From positions 281,188 through 345,187 of the forward strand of contig DASWMJ010000084.1 in NCBI GenBank assembly GCA_036399775.1: a stretch of DNA of 64,000 nucleotides. The letters are read 5' to 3'. This document shows positions 1 through 8,067 of the stretch, one piece after another. The first letter of the stretch is position 1. The number at the start of each line of letters is the position of its first letter. A model generated the notes under the pieces. That model was not told the DNA's origin, did not search any database, and worked only from the letters and a program-made list of their open reading frames with translations. The DNA comes from JADMIH01 sp036399775. Lineage in GTDB: Bacteria > Chloroflexota > Chloroflexia > QHBQ01 > JADMIH01. The translations under genes and the position numbers were made by a program.

Positions 1-1
1 G

Positions 2-256
2 ATCGTCTCCGAGGCGAAAGGGTATGGCGACCCACAAACGGGGCAGACCTTCGAGGACGTAGCGGTGGGCAGCACCTTCCACCTGTGGATAGAGCGCCTT
101 GCCTCGCAGGGCATCATGGGCGGGTACCCATGTGGCGGGGCGGGCGAGCCGTGCGGCAATGCCAACAAGCCCTACTTCCGCCCCAACGCCAAAGCCACCA
201 GGGGCCAGACCTCCAAGATAGTAGCCAACACCTTCTTCCCAGGCTGCCAGCCCTGA
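2..256 (+). CDS. C-terminal end of an SLH-domain surface protein (5' end outside window)
   Basis: The reading frame is open from base 2 to the TGA at 254-256; the start lies left of the window. The visible 84 residues hold one complete S-layer homology (SLH) repeat (FEDVAVGSTFHLWIERLAS, then GIMGGYPCG and YFRPNAKATRGQ) that ends a few residues after KIVANTFFP. SLH repeats usually anchor secreted proteins to a secondary cell-wall polymer, so this is probably the last of about three SLH repeats of an exported protein. The end is closely similar to the end of the next gene (482-4519), so the two are tandem paralogues. What the missing N-terminal part does cannot be seen. Confidence 0.85.
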   Translation: MVSEAKGYGDPQTGQTFEDVAVGSTFHLWIERLASQGIMGGYPCGGAGEPCGNANKPYFRPNAKATRGQTSKIVANTFFPGCQP

Positions 257-258
257 GA

Positions 259-326
259 GTGATGAGTAGTTGGTGAAAGGTGATGGGTGTTAGTTTGGCA
301 CATGCCCCTAACACCCATCACCTTTT
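259..326 (+). terminator. Terminator hairpin built from heptamer repeats
   Basis: An 18-bp stem (276-293 with 308/309-326, sequence AAAGGTGATGGGTGTTAG) is followed by TTTTGTT, just after the stop at 256. The left side from 259 has period 7 (GTGATGA, GTAGTTG, GTGAAAG, GTGATGG, GTGTTAG), so this is also a short tandem heptamer repeat. The rest of the gap to 482 shows only AT-rich sequence with no confident promoter. Confidence 0.7.
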
Positions 327-481
327 GTTAATACTCCTGTAATATTTACCCTATCATTTTTCATAAATTCGTTATCTCTTGGCGGTACTCTTTATGCTAA
401 GGGCATAGCGCGCATGCGCAGCCATCTCCCCGTAATGTAATAACCCACCGACCGTCATTTTTACGAAGGAGCGACAAGAAA

Positions 482-3400
482 ATGCCAGCCTCGCCCGACA
501 GGAAGCGCCGTTCGCAGGCCGCTTTTATTTTCATATTCACACTGCTTTGTATTGGGCTGCTGGCTCTCGCCGGGGGCGTTGCGGCGTCACCCGTGCCAAA
601 TCAGCGATCACAGGGAGGCGCGGCCCGCACTCCATGCGTGGGCATCGAGTTCAGCCAGGTCGCAAGCCCCAACGCCGATGGCAACATAAACCTGCTCTAT
701 GGTGTTGCTGCCAATAGCCCGAGCGATGCGTGGGCCGTCGGCATGTTCTGGCCCAACTCAGGCGGCCTGGAAAACACCCTCATCCAACGGTGGAACGGCA
801 CCGTCTGGACCACCATCCCCAGCCCCAACCCCTCCACCCGTAGCGGCTTGCGCGGCGTGGATGTGGTCTCGGCAAACGATGCCTGGGCGGTAGGTCAGTA
901 TCAGGACTTCAACATCTACAAGTTCCGGCCAATGATCCTGCGCTGGAACGGCACCGCCTGGAACCAGGTCCCAATCAATATGGACGAAGGGAGCGACCAC
1001 ATCTACCTGCACAGTGTGGCGGTGGTCGACGCGAACCAGGCATGGGCGGTTGGACGCAGGGCCAACTCCCCAAACAACGCCACGCTGGTACTGAGGTGGG
1101 ATGGCACCGAATGGATGGAAGACCTTAGCGGCAGGATAGTCGCACCCGCATATTCGGTGAACGCGCCTTCATTCAACGCAGTCGCTGCCGCAGGCCCAAA
1201 CGACGTTTGGGCGGTAGGCACAATCCACGAGAATGGCAGGTTGGAGACGCTCACGGCGCACTGGGACGGCACCACCTGGACGCGCATCGCAAGCCCCAAC
1301 GCCGACGATATATCCACCAACACCCTACGGGGAGTAGCCGCCATCAGTTCGAACGATGTGTGGGCTGTAGGCTCCTTCTTTGATTACAGCCGGGGCGGTT
1401 ATTCGACCCTGACGATGCACTGGAATGGCACCCAATGGACCATCATACCCAGCCCCAATGCTACTGGCGCGGGCAATCCATCCGGCCTCAGTCCGAGTGA
1501 TAGGGACGGCAACACCACACCCGACGGGCAGGGTCCACCCCAGGATGGTGACGGCGACTCCCTCTATGGCGTATCCGCATTCGCCCCGGACGAGGTGTGG
1601 GCCGTCGGTATCTCGGACGCGATTGAACCTGGTGAAGACGGCGTGGTCAACACGCTCGCGTTGCGGTGGAACGGCGCGGAGTGGACGCAGGTGGCGAGCG
1701 CCAGCCCCAGCGACGATTACAGCGTATTATACGCGGTGGATGCCATCGCCGTAGGAGACGCCTGGACTGTGGGCGCTACGGGCGCATTCGTACAGAGCAC
1801 CTACAATTACTTCACCCTGATAGAGAGGTCGAACGGCGTGTCTTGCTCCGGGCCGACGGCCACCCCCACAGCCGTTGGGCCGAGCGCCACTCCTACAGTG
1901 TGTGGTGTCTCCCAGGCTCTGTCGGAGGGCTTCGAGCATAGAGGCACCCTGGGCGCGCAATTCGTCGCCTCGGTGGCAACGTGCGTGCCCGGAGGGTGCG
2001 GCTGGCACGCCGACGCCGACGTGCAACATAGCGGCGCGTACTCTGCCTCCGCTCCCGCGCGGCCCGGCACCAGCGACCAGCGCCTCACCACCTCAAGTTC
2101 CATAGCCATACCCGCGAACAGCATCGCCGCCAGCCTCAGCTTCTGGCACATGGAGCAATTCACCAGCGGCGACGGTGGCGTGCTGGAAGTATCAACCAAC
2201 GGTGGCGCAAACTGGGCGGACGCCGGCGCGAACATCACACAGGGCGGCTACAATACCATGCTCGGCGGGCCCTCCAACCCGTTGACGGGGCGGCAAGGCT
2301 GGGGCGGCTACGTGCCCGATGGGATGTTCAATCAGGTCACGGTCAATCTGCTGCCTTACGCGGGCCAGGGCGTCCAGTTCAGGTTCCGGCTCGGCACCGA
2401 CAACTCCATCGGCACCAGGGGCTGGGCGATAGACGACGTTACGGTGACGATTACGGGGCCATGCGTCCCCGGCACGCCCGCATCGCCCACCAACACATCC
2501 GTGTCAGGCACACCCCCGCCCGTAATGACGAGCACCCCACGCCCCAGCTCCACCGCCACAGCCACCCCCACATGCGGGCCAACCTGGACGCGCGTTGCAA
2601 GTCCTCCTGGCGGCCCCGGCAACACCAGCTTGAACGACGTGGTAGCTATAGCCACCGACGACGTATGGGCGGTGGGATACGCAGGCATAATCTTACACTG
2701 GAACGGCACAAGTTGGGCCGAAGTGTCCAACCCCGGCGAAGGCGACGGCAACGAATTGACCGGGGTAGACGCTATCTCCTCCAACGACGTGTGGGCGGTA
2801 GGCTACCAGAACACCACCGGGTTCACGCAACCCCTCACGCTGCACTGGAACGGCACATCCTGGTCGCTAGTGCCAAGCCCAGGCACACCAGGCATGCATA
2901 GCTCATTGCAGGGCGTGGGAGCCGTCGCCACAAACGACGTGTGGGCGGTGGGAGACACGATAGACGGCCCGATGATAATGCATTGGGATGGTGCGGCCTG
3001 GTCGGTAGTGCCGAACGCAGGCGGTGGAGCCGCAATGCAGAACAGGTACATCCCCGCCCAGAACGGCGGGCCCGGCCTGTACTACAGTTCGCTCTTCGAT
3101 GTAGGCGTGGTGAGCGCGAACGACGTTTGGGCAGGAGGCACCCGCAACGGCGTAACATGGATACTGCATTGGAACGGTACGCAGTGGGCCCAGGTGCCCG
3201 CGCCCAATCCTTCTACCGAAAACACCATCAATGCCCTCACTGTGATCGGCCCCAACGACATCTGGGCTGTAGGTCACAAAGGCTTCTACCTGGAACCGGA
3301 GGGCGGTAGCGCTCTCCACTGGGACGGCTCGCAATGGTCGTCGGTGAGCGTGCCGCCTGGAAACTACGGCCTCTTCGGTGTAACGTCAGTCTCGCCAAAC

Positions 3401-4519
3401 GAGGTATGGGCCGTCGGCATCGAAGATATCGGCCAGTACTCGTATGACGCGGTCATCCTGAAGTGGAACGGCTCTAGCTGGACGCGCACCCCTAGCCCCA
3501 ACCCCACCTTCAGCGACCGGGACGAGCTATACGGCATAGACGCCGCCGGGCCGGGCGACATGTGGGCGGTGGGCATGTTCGACTTTGAGACCCTCACCGA
3601 CAGGTACTACAGCCCGCCATGCGGCACCCCTGCGCCTACCTATACACCCGTTCCGTCATCACCCACACCCACAGGCACCCCTGTCGTGGAACCTACCAAC
3701 CCTCCTATACCGCCCACAAGCACACCTATAGTGGAGCCGACGAATACGCCTCTCACCGAAGCAACAAACACACCAGTTGCAGAGACAACAGATACGCCTG
3801 TTGCGGGGCCAACCGATACTCCCATTGCCGTTTCTACGGACACGCCCGTCGCCCCGACAAGCACGCCCATCGAGCCTGAGTCTTGCCAAATACACTTCTC
3901 TGACATGCCGCAAGGCTCTACTTTCTACACGTATGCCTATTGCCTGGCTTGCCGGGGGGTCATCTCAGGGTACGCGGACGGCACGTTCCGCCCCAACGAC
4001 AACGTGACGAGAGGGCAGCTAGCCAAGTTGCTCTCTAACGCGGGCCGCATGCAGCCCGGCAATACCCAGGCGCAGACCTTTCAGGACGTGCCTCCCACCC
4101 ACACTTTCCACAAGTACATCGAGAGCATGGCGGACGCGGGCATCATCGGCGGGTATGCATGCGGCGGCCAGGGCGAACCGTGCGTGGCCCCCGGCAACAA
4201 GCCCTACTTCCGGCCAGGCGCTAACGCCACCAGGGGCCAGATATCGAAGATGGTAGCCAGCGCCGCCGGGATACGCGAGGCGGCAGAGGCCGGGCAGATG
4301 TTCCAGGATGTACCCCAGAGCAGCACATTCTACGCCTGGGTGCAGATGCTCGGCAGTCACGGCATGATGAGTGGCTACCCATGCGGCGAGCAGGGTGAGC
4401 CATGCGGCCAAAGCAACATGCCCTACTTCCGCCCATCGAACAACACCACGCGAGGGCAGGCAGCCAAGATAGTCGCCAACGCCTTCTACCCGGAGTGCTC
4501 AACCGCCCCCGGCAGATAG
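482..4519 (+). CDS. Secreted double beta-propeller protein with C-terminal SLH domains
   Basis: 1345 residues. A basic N-terminus and hydrophobic segment (about 14-36) form a signal peptide. Residues about 50-450 carry seven repeats centred on a DAWAVG/DVWAVG motif followed by a W-N-G-T-x-W motif, and residues about 697-1040 carry seven more. Each set fits one seven-bladed propeller. Between them, residues about 480-656 look like a jelly-roll domain of the MAM or immune-inhibitor type (FRFRLGTD, RGWAIDDV). A Thr/Pro linker (about 1041-1133, repeated TDTP units) leads to three SLH repeats (1134-1345). The likely role is a surface-displayed binding or adhesion protein anchored to the cell wall; the ligand is unknown. 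The first ATG at 482 is preceded by GAAGGAG. It is a paralogue of the truncated gene to its left. Confidence 0.85.
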   Translation: MPASPDRKRRSQAAFIFIFTLLCIGLLALAGGVAASPVPNQRSQGGAARTPCVGIEFSQVASPNADGNINLLYGVAANSPSDAWAVGMFWPNSGGLENTLIQRWNGTVWTTIPSPNPSTRSGLRGVDVVSANDAWAVGQYQDFNIYKFRPMILRWNGTAWNQVPINMDEGSDHIYLHSVAVVDANQAWAVGRRANSPNNATLVLRWDGTEWMEDLSGRIVAPAYSVNAPSFNAVAAAGPNDVWAVGTIHENGRLETLTAHWDGTTWTRIASPNADDISTNTLRGVAAISSNDVWAVGSFFDYSRGGYSTLTMHWNGTQWTIIPSPNATGAGNPSGLSPSDRDGNTTPDGQGPPQDGDGDSLYGVSAFAPDEVWAVGISDAIEPGEDGVVNTLALRWNGAEWTQVASASPSDDYSVLYAVDAIAVGDAWTVGATGAFVQSTYNYFTLIERSNGVSCSGPTATPTAVGPSATPTVCGVSQALSEGFEHRGTLGAQFVASVATCVPGGCGWHADADVQHSGAYSASAPARPGTSDQRLTTSSSIAIPANSIAASLSFWHMEQFTSGDGGVLEVSTNGGANWADAGANITQGGYNTMLGGPSNPLTGRQGWGGYVPDGMFNQVTVNLLPYAGQGVQFRFRLGTDNSIGTRGWAIDDVTVTITGPCVPGTPASPTNTSVSGTPPPVMTSTPRPSSTATATPTCGPTWTRVASPPGGPGNTSLNDVVAIATDDVWAVGYAGIILHWNGTSWAEVSNPGEGDGNELTGVDAISSNDVWAVGYQNTTGFTQPLTLHWNGTSWSLVPSPGTPGMHSSLQGVGAVATNDVWAVGDTIDGPMIMHWDGAAWSVVPNAGGGAAMQNRYIPAQNGGPGLYYSSLFDVGVVSANDVWAGGTRNGVTWILHWNGTQWAQVPAPNPSTENTINALTVIGPNDIWAVGHKGFYLEPEGGSALHWDGSQWSSVSVPPGNYGLFGVTSVSPNEVWAVGIEDIGQYSYDAVILKWNGSSWTRTPSPNPTFSDRDELYGIDAAGPGDMWAVGMFDFETLTDRYYSPPCGTPAPTYTPVPSSPTPTGTPVVEPTNPPIPPTSTPIVEPTNTPLTEATNTPVAETTDTPVAGPTDTPIAVSTDTPVAPTSTPIEPESCQIHFSDMPQGSTFYTYAYCLACRGVISGYADGTFRPNDNVTRGQLAKLLSNAGRMQPGNTQAQTFQDVPPTHTFHKYIESMADAGIIGGYACGGQGEPCVAPGNKPYFRPGANATRGQISKMVASAAGIREAAEAGQMFQDVPQSSTFYAWVQMLGSHGMMSGYPCGEQGEPCGQSNMPYFRPSNNTTRGQAAKIVANAFYPECSTAPGR

Positions 4520-4536
4520 CAGCCCAATTGAAGAAC

Positions 4537-4589
4537 GTTCAAAAACAAGAAAACAGGCGGCTGCGCCGCCGGTTTTCTTGTTTTTGAAC
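4537..4589. terminator. Bidirectional terminator, 25-bp stem
   Basis: Arms 4537-4561 and 4565-4589 pair over 25 bp with one mismatch around a 3-base loop. The GC-rich top (GGCGGC/GCCGCC) is followed by A/T runs on both strands. It sits between the convergent SLH gene and lipoprotein gene and can stop transcription from both. Confidence 0.9.
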
Positions 4590-4644
4590 TAAATGTTCTA
4601 CTCTTGCCAGAAGCAAATCGTGAATTTGGGAGACCTCATCTCTT

Positions 4645-5829
4645 TTATTTACCCCAGGCGGGCCACCGCGCATCCTCAATAAGAGGCGCGACGCTATGCC
4701 CACCCTCCATGCTCACCCTGGCTATAGAGAGACCCGTAGCCTCCCAGCTTCTGCCTAGCGGGTTATCCTTGAGGTAGCCGGTCTCAACAACCAGTTGGTC
4801 CCCACGAGGCGACCACGAGGGGTTGTTGGTAAAGGAAGGCAGGGGTGCCAGGTCGCGCCCGCCGCGCCTGCGTATGGAGACGCGAGGGGCGCCATCTTCC
4901 TGCGAGCGGCTGCGATACGCGAAGAGGTCGCTATCCACGCCAACGGAGGCGGGCGACCAGCGCGGCCCCGGCCCCTGCGCGTATTCCCCCAGGCCGGTGC
5001 CGTCCGCCTGCTGCTCGTTCAGGAAGGCGGTAGACTTCACATCCAACACATCGTAGGTCAGCAGCGCGCCCGCCAGGCTCTCCGTATAGAGGATCGTGCG
5101 GCTGTCGGGCGACCAGTCAGGCTCCCCGCCGGGGATGTCGCGCGCATCGCCTTCCCTTCCACTCGATAGAGGCCACCGCAGCAGCCGCATGGGGTTATTG
5201 ACGCCCGATACCAGCACCCACTTGCCGTCGGGCGACCATTGCACCTGCCGTTCATAAGCCGGCCCGCGCGCCACCGAGCCACCCGACATTGTAGCCAGCA
5301 ATATAGGTTCGCCTCCCGCGACGGGTGCCGCCCACACTTGCACATTCCCCACCGTAGCCAGGTCGAAGGTGATATAGCCCACCAATGCCCCGTCGTGGCT
5401 CCAACCAGGCCTCTGGCGATCTGCCATCTCGCCCGAAGCTATCTTGCGGGGGGTGCCCCCCTCGGACGGTATCACGTACACATCCTGGTCTGATATGAAC
5501 GCCACCATCTTACCGTCAGGCGAAGGCTGAGGCGGGCCGCTCACGGGCAGGGAGGATAGCTCCCTCTCCCCCGAACCGTCCGGGCTGACGCGCCAGAGGT
5601 GTGACGCTCGAACGAAGTAGATGGTGCCGGGCTGCGTCGCCAGAGGCGTAAAGCCCCTGTCGGATGCGATACGCACAGGCGTGAGGTTGAACCTCGATTG
5701 CTCACTTTCGGGGTTCTGCGAGCCGGGCGTAGCGGTGGGCAGTTCAGGAGGGGGCGCAGGCACGTCGCACCCCGACGCCACGACCGCCATAAGCACGCAC
5801 GCCAGGCACAGCATGATAAAGCGCTTCAT
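4645..5829 (-). CDS. Lipoprotein with TolB-like WD40/PD40 beta-propeller
   Basis: 394 residues from ATG 5829 (an upstream in-frame ATG at 5850 is less likely because the promoter lies between them). The N-terminus has basic residues, a hydrophobic stretch and Cys in VVASGC, a lipobox-like cleavage site. The body has repeats of the type WSPDGKWVLVSG, WSPDSRTILYT and WSPRGDQLVV, typical of TolB/PD40 propellers (about six blades). It is probably an exported, membrane-anchored binding protein. No enzymatic residues are visible. The gene stands alone and converges on the SLH gene across a strong shared terminator. Confidence 0.8.
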   Translation of the reverse strand: MKRFIMLCLACVLMAVVASGCDVPAPPPELPTATPGSQNPESEQSRFNLTPVRIASDRGFTPLATQPGTIYFVRASHLWRVSPDGSGERELSSLPVSGPPQPSPDGKMVAFISDQDVYVIPSEGGTPRKIASGEMADRQRPGWSHDGALVGYITFDLATVGNVQVWAAPVAGGEPILLATMSGGSVARGPAYERQVQWSPDGKWVLVSGVNNPMRLLRWPLSSGREGDARDIPGGEPDWSPDSRTILYTESLAGALLTYDVLDVKSTAFLNEQQADGTGLGEYAQGPGPRWSPASVGVDSDLFAYRSRSQEDGAPRVSIRRRGGRDLAPLPSFTNNPSWSPRGDQLVVETGYLKDNPLGRSWEATGLSIARVSMEGGHSVAPLIEDARWPAWGK

Positions 5830-5835
5830 AACTTG

Positions 5836-5863
5836 AGTATAGCACAGCACACAGGCGCGCCAA
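5836..5863 (-). promoter_or_regulatory. Promoter for the lipoprotein gene, predicting a leaderless mRNA
   Basis: On the minus strand TTGGCG (5863-5858), a 16-base spacer and TATACT (5841-5836) preceded by TGC (extended -10) end six bases before ATG 5829. Transcription would start at or next to the A of ATG, and there is no Shine-Dalgarno sequence. Confidence 0.55.
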
Positions 5864-5935
5864 AAGAGACAAAATGCTTAAGAAGAGGGCCGTTGCAAAG
5901 CCGGAATGTCAGGGAGCGCCGCCCCACCCTCCTCG

Positions 5936-6047
5936 TTATTCTGAGCGTAGCGAAGAATCTCGCTCCTCGCGTAGATGCTTATCCTTAGAGTTCCAAAGGA
6001 AGAAGATACGCGAGGGACGAGATTCTTCACTTCGTTCAGAATGACAG
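5936..6047. repeat. MITE-like palindromic element, copy 1
   Basis: Terminal inverted arms (TTATTCTGAGCGTAGCGAAG at the left, its complement ending CGTTCAGAATGACA at the right) enclose about 35 bases that include GATGCTTATCC. The same arms recur at 10694, 14411 and 63691. The core (GGATAAGCATC) is in opposite orientation to copies 3 and 4. About 45 bases to the left (from GTTGCAAAG at 5893) also resemble the left flank of copy 4. It has no coding capacity and lies between divergent genes. The rest of 5864-6201 shows only the recO promoter box. Confidence 0.85.
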
Positions 6048-6136
6048 GGGTTAGAGGGTTCGTGGACCTCAACATGATGCTTGACTTTGCATCTTCTCTA
6101 CGCGTTAGCATAGCCGCTCTCAAGCGCGAAATCGGG

Positions 6137-6142
6137 TATAAT
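6137..6142 (+). promoter_or_regulatory. Candidate -10 box for recO
   Basis: A perfect TATAAT lies 59 bases before the recO start. The -35 region 17 bases upstream is not recognisable, so the assignment is tentative. Confidence 0.4.
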
Positions 6143-6201
6143 TAGGGTAGCGATTTACGGCCTGAGAATGAGTGATATGTTAGAGAAGTGAGAGCAGAGA
6201 G

Positions 6202-6960
6202 ATGAGCGCACGAGAGCACCTATACAAATCGGAAGCGGTGATAATCAGGCGGTCCGACCTGGGCGAAGCCGACAAGATACTAACCATCTTCACCCCGCAC
6301 TTCGGCAAATTGCGTGTGGTGGCGAAAGGCGTGCGGAAGGTCACGAGCCGCCTCGCGGGGCACGTCGAGCTTTTCACTCGAAGCTCAATGCTGCTCGCCA
6401 AAGCCCGCAACCTGGACATAGTTACCCAGAGCGAAACGATGGACGCCTACCGCCCGATGCACGACGACCTATCGCGGGTGGCGCACGCCTACTACGCCGC
6501 CGAAGTCCTCGACGCGCTCACGCCTGACGCGCTCGAAAACTACCCCGTCTACAAGCTGATGACGGAAGTCTTCCAGTTGCTCTCCGACGACCCCAACCCC
6601 GACCGCGTGCTGCGCTGGTACGAGATGCAGATGCTCGGATACATGGGCTACGCGCCTGAGCTTACGAAGTGCGTGGAGTGCCGGGGTGAGTTGACCCCCA
6701 CCGTGAACGCCTTCAGCCCCACGCTCGGCGGGGTGATGTGCGCCAATTGCAGGCGGGCAGGCGTGGGCCGTGACATCTCCGTGAACGGACTCAAGGTGCT
6801 GAGGCTAATGCAGCGCAACCCCTACAGCGCCGTCACCCGCCTGCGCCTCGACCCCGACCTCAACGACGAGCTACAGGGGATAGCGCAAAGCTACCTCACC
6901 TACATCCTTGAGCGCGAATTACGCTCCACCCACTTCGTCAAGAATACCTCTCCCGTATAG
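6202..6960 (+). CDS. recO: DNA repair protein RecO
   Basis: 252 residues, the usual family length. RecO loads RecA onto SSB-coated DNA with RecR in the RecF pathway and promotes annealing. The N-terminal OB fold is visible (KSEAVIIRRSDLGEADKIL, then TIFTPHFGKLRVVAKGVRK). The C-terminal zinc site has Cys pairs at about 157/160 and 180/183 (CVEC, CANC). An AGAGAG purine run precedes ATG 6202. The gene is alone on its strand and ends in a perfect palindrome that separates it from the convergent dehydrogenase gene. Confidence 0.95.
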   Translation: MSAREHLYKSEAVIIRRSDLGEADKILTIFTPHFGKLRVVAKGVRKVTSRLAGHVELFTRSSMLLAKARNLDIVTQSETMDAYRPMHDDLSRVAHAYYAAEVLDALTPDALENYPVYKLMTEVFQLLSDDPNPDRVLRWYEMQMLGYMGYAPELTKCVECRGELTPTVNAFSPTLGGVMCANCRRAGVGRDISVNGLKVLRLMQRNPYSAVTRLRLDPDLNDELQGIAQSYLTYILERELRSTHFVKNTSPV

Positions 6961-6971
6961 GGATTTTTAGA

Positions 6972-7023
6972 TTGTGAGATAGAATGGAGGTGGTTCGCGA
7001 ACCACCTCCATTCTATCTCACAA
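6972..7023. terminator. Perfect 52-bp palindrome between convergent genes
   Basis: Each 26-base arm is the exact reverse complement of the other, with the centre TTCGCGAA. It starts 11 bases after the recO stop and ends 9 bases before the end of the dehydrogenase gene. As RNA it gives a very stable hairpin from either strand. There is only a weak T tract, so it may work as a transcription block or as an mRNA 3' end stabiliser. Confidence 0.75.
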
Positions 7024-7032
7024 AGAATAAGA

Positions 7033-7815
7033 TTAGCGCACCAGCAGCGCCTCTATCTCTTGCGCGTCTAACACGCGGCCATTCACGTCGCCCGCGCGGT
7101 CGCTGCACAGGTAGGCTATCATCTGGGCGGGTCGCTCAGGGGGCACCAGCCTGCCGCGCTGCTTGTAAGCGGCGAATATGGCGCGCAATTCGGGCGGCAT
7201 GGCCTCCGCCGGGCGGTTCCGCAGGTCCTCTTGCATGCGCGTGTCTACCACGCCCGGACGCAGGGCCACCGCCACTATTCCATAAGGCGCGCCCTCTGCG
7301 GCCAATATGCGCGTGAAGTGTTCCACCCCGGCTTTCGCCACGCTGTAAGATGCCATAGCGGGTACCGCGCCCGCAGCCGAACCCGACGACACAGTGACTA
7401 TCCTGCCCCACCTGCGACGCGCCATATCGCGCATCGCCTCCCGCGAGCAGAGAAAGACGCCCGTGAGGTTCACGTCGAGAGTATGCTGCCACTCAGCCAG
7501 TGAGAGGGACATGACCGGCTTGGTCGCTCCGGTATCGCCCGCGTTGTTCACGAGGATATCCACGCCGCCCCACCGCTTGCGTACCATCTCGAACGCCTCT
7601 ACGACATCCCGTTCCTGCGTGATGTCGGCGCGGACAGCCAGCGAGCGCCCAACGCCATACTGCTGCCTGATGATGCGTGCCGTCTCCTCAACTTCGTGCA
7701 GGGACCGCGCCGCCGCCACCACCCGCGCGCCCTGCTCGGCCAATGCAAGCGCCGTAGCCCGCCCAAGCCCGCGCCCGCCCCCCGTCACCAGGGCCACTTT
7801 GCCCTCAAGCTCCAT
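7033..7815 (-). CDS. Short-chain dehydrogenase/reductase (SDR), 3-oxoacyl-ACP-reductase-like
   Basis: 260 residues from ATG 7815, which has GGAGGGAG upstream; a longer in-frame start at 7857 lacks this. It has the classical SDR layout: the Rossmann cofactor loop (VTGGGRGLGRA, residues 10-20), NNAG after strand 4, a catalytic Ser in VSSGSAAG, and the YSVAK Tyr-x-x-x-Lys pair at about 155-159. It is an NAD(P)-dependent oxidoreductase. The substrate cannot be named from sequence; FabG-like enzymes and secondary alcohol dehydrogenases both fit. It is a single gene divergent from the mannosyltransferase-like gene. Confidence 0.85.
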   Translation of the reverse strand: MELEGKVALVTGGGRGLGRATALALAEQGARVVAAARSLHEVEETARIIRQQYGVGRSLAVRADITQERDVVEAFEMVRKRWGGVDILVNNAGDTGATKPVMSLSLAEWQHTLDVNLTGVFLCSREAMRDMARRRWGRIVTVSSGSAAGAVPAMASYSVAKAGVEHFTRILAAEGAPYGIVAVALRPGVVDTRMQEDLRNRPAEAMPPELRAIFAAYKQRGRLVPPERPAQMIAYLCSDRAGDVNGRVLDAQEIEALLVR

Positions 7816-7875
7816 TGCTCTCCCTCCATACCGCCTTTGGTACCGCCATCTTAGCACGTAGGCGAAGGCGTGTCT

Positions 7876-8050
7876 AGTGACCAGGGATCAGGGGTTAGGG
7901 GTCAGGGGTTAGGGATTAGGGCTTAGGAACCAGGAAATAGTAACGCTAACCCCAACTCCCAACCCCTAACCCCTAACCCCTAACCCCTAACCCCTAACCC
8001 CTGATCCCTGATCCCTGATCCCTGACCCCTAATCCCTAACCCCTCGCCCT
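7876..8050. repeat. Heptamer repeat cluster (CCCTAAC/CCCTGAT type) forming an inverted repeat
   Basis: The left part reads as repeated GGGTTAG/GGGATCA units and the right part as repeated CCCTAAC and CCCTGAT units, all period 7, so the two sides can pair. Related clusters lie at 12494 and 63963. It fills the gap between two divergent genes and looks like telomere sequence, but it is one of many short heptamer clusters in this window. Confidence 0.85.
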
Positions 8051-8055
8051 TATGG

Positions 8056-8061
8056 TATACT
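8056..8061 (+). promoter_or_regulatory. Extended -10 promoter predicting a leaderless mRNA
   Basis: TGGTATACT (TGn plus a -10 box at 8056-8061) ends six bases before ATG 8068. The -35 region falls in the heptamer repeat and has no consensus. The spacing is the same as for the lipoprotein gene at 5829. Confidence 0.5.
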
Positions 8062-8067
8062 GTCGCA

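Noticed and set aside
5936..6047. CRISPR-like repeat
   Set aside because: A single palindrome per site with no spacer array; copies are dispersed kilobases apart.
7876..8050. Telomere-like CCCTAA repeats as a chromosome end or replication feature
   Set aside because: The repeat is internal, flanked by normal genes, and is one of several period-7 clusters with different units.
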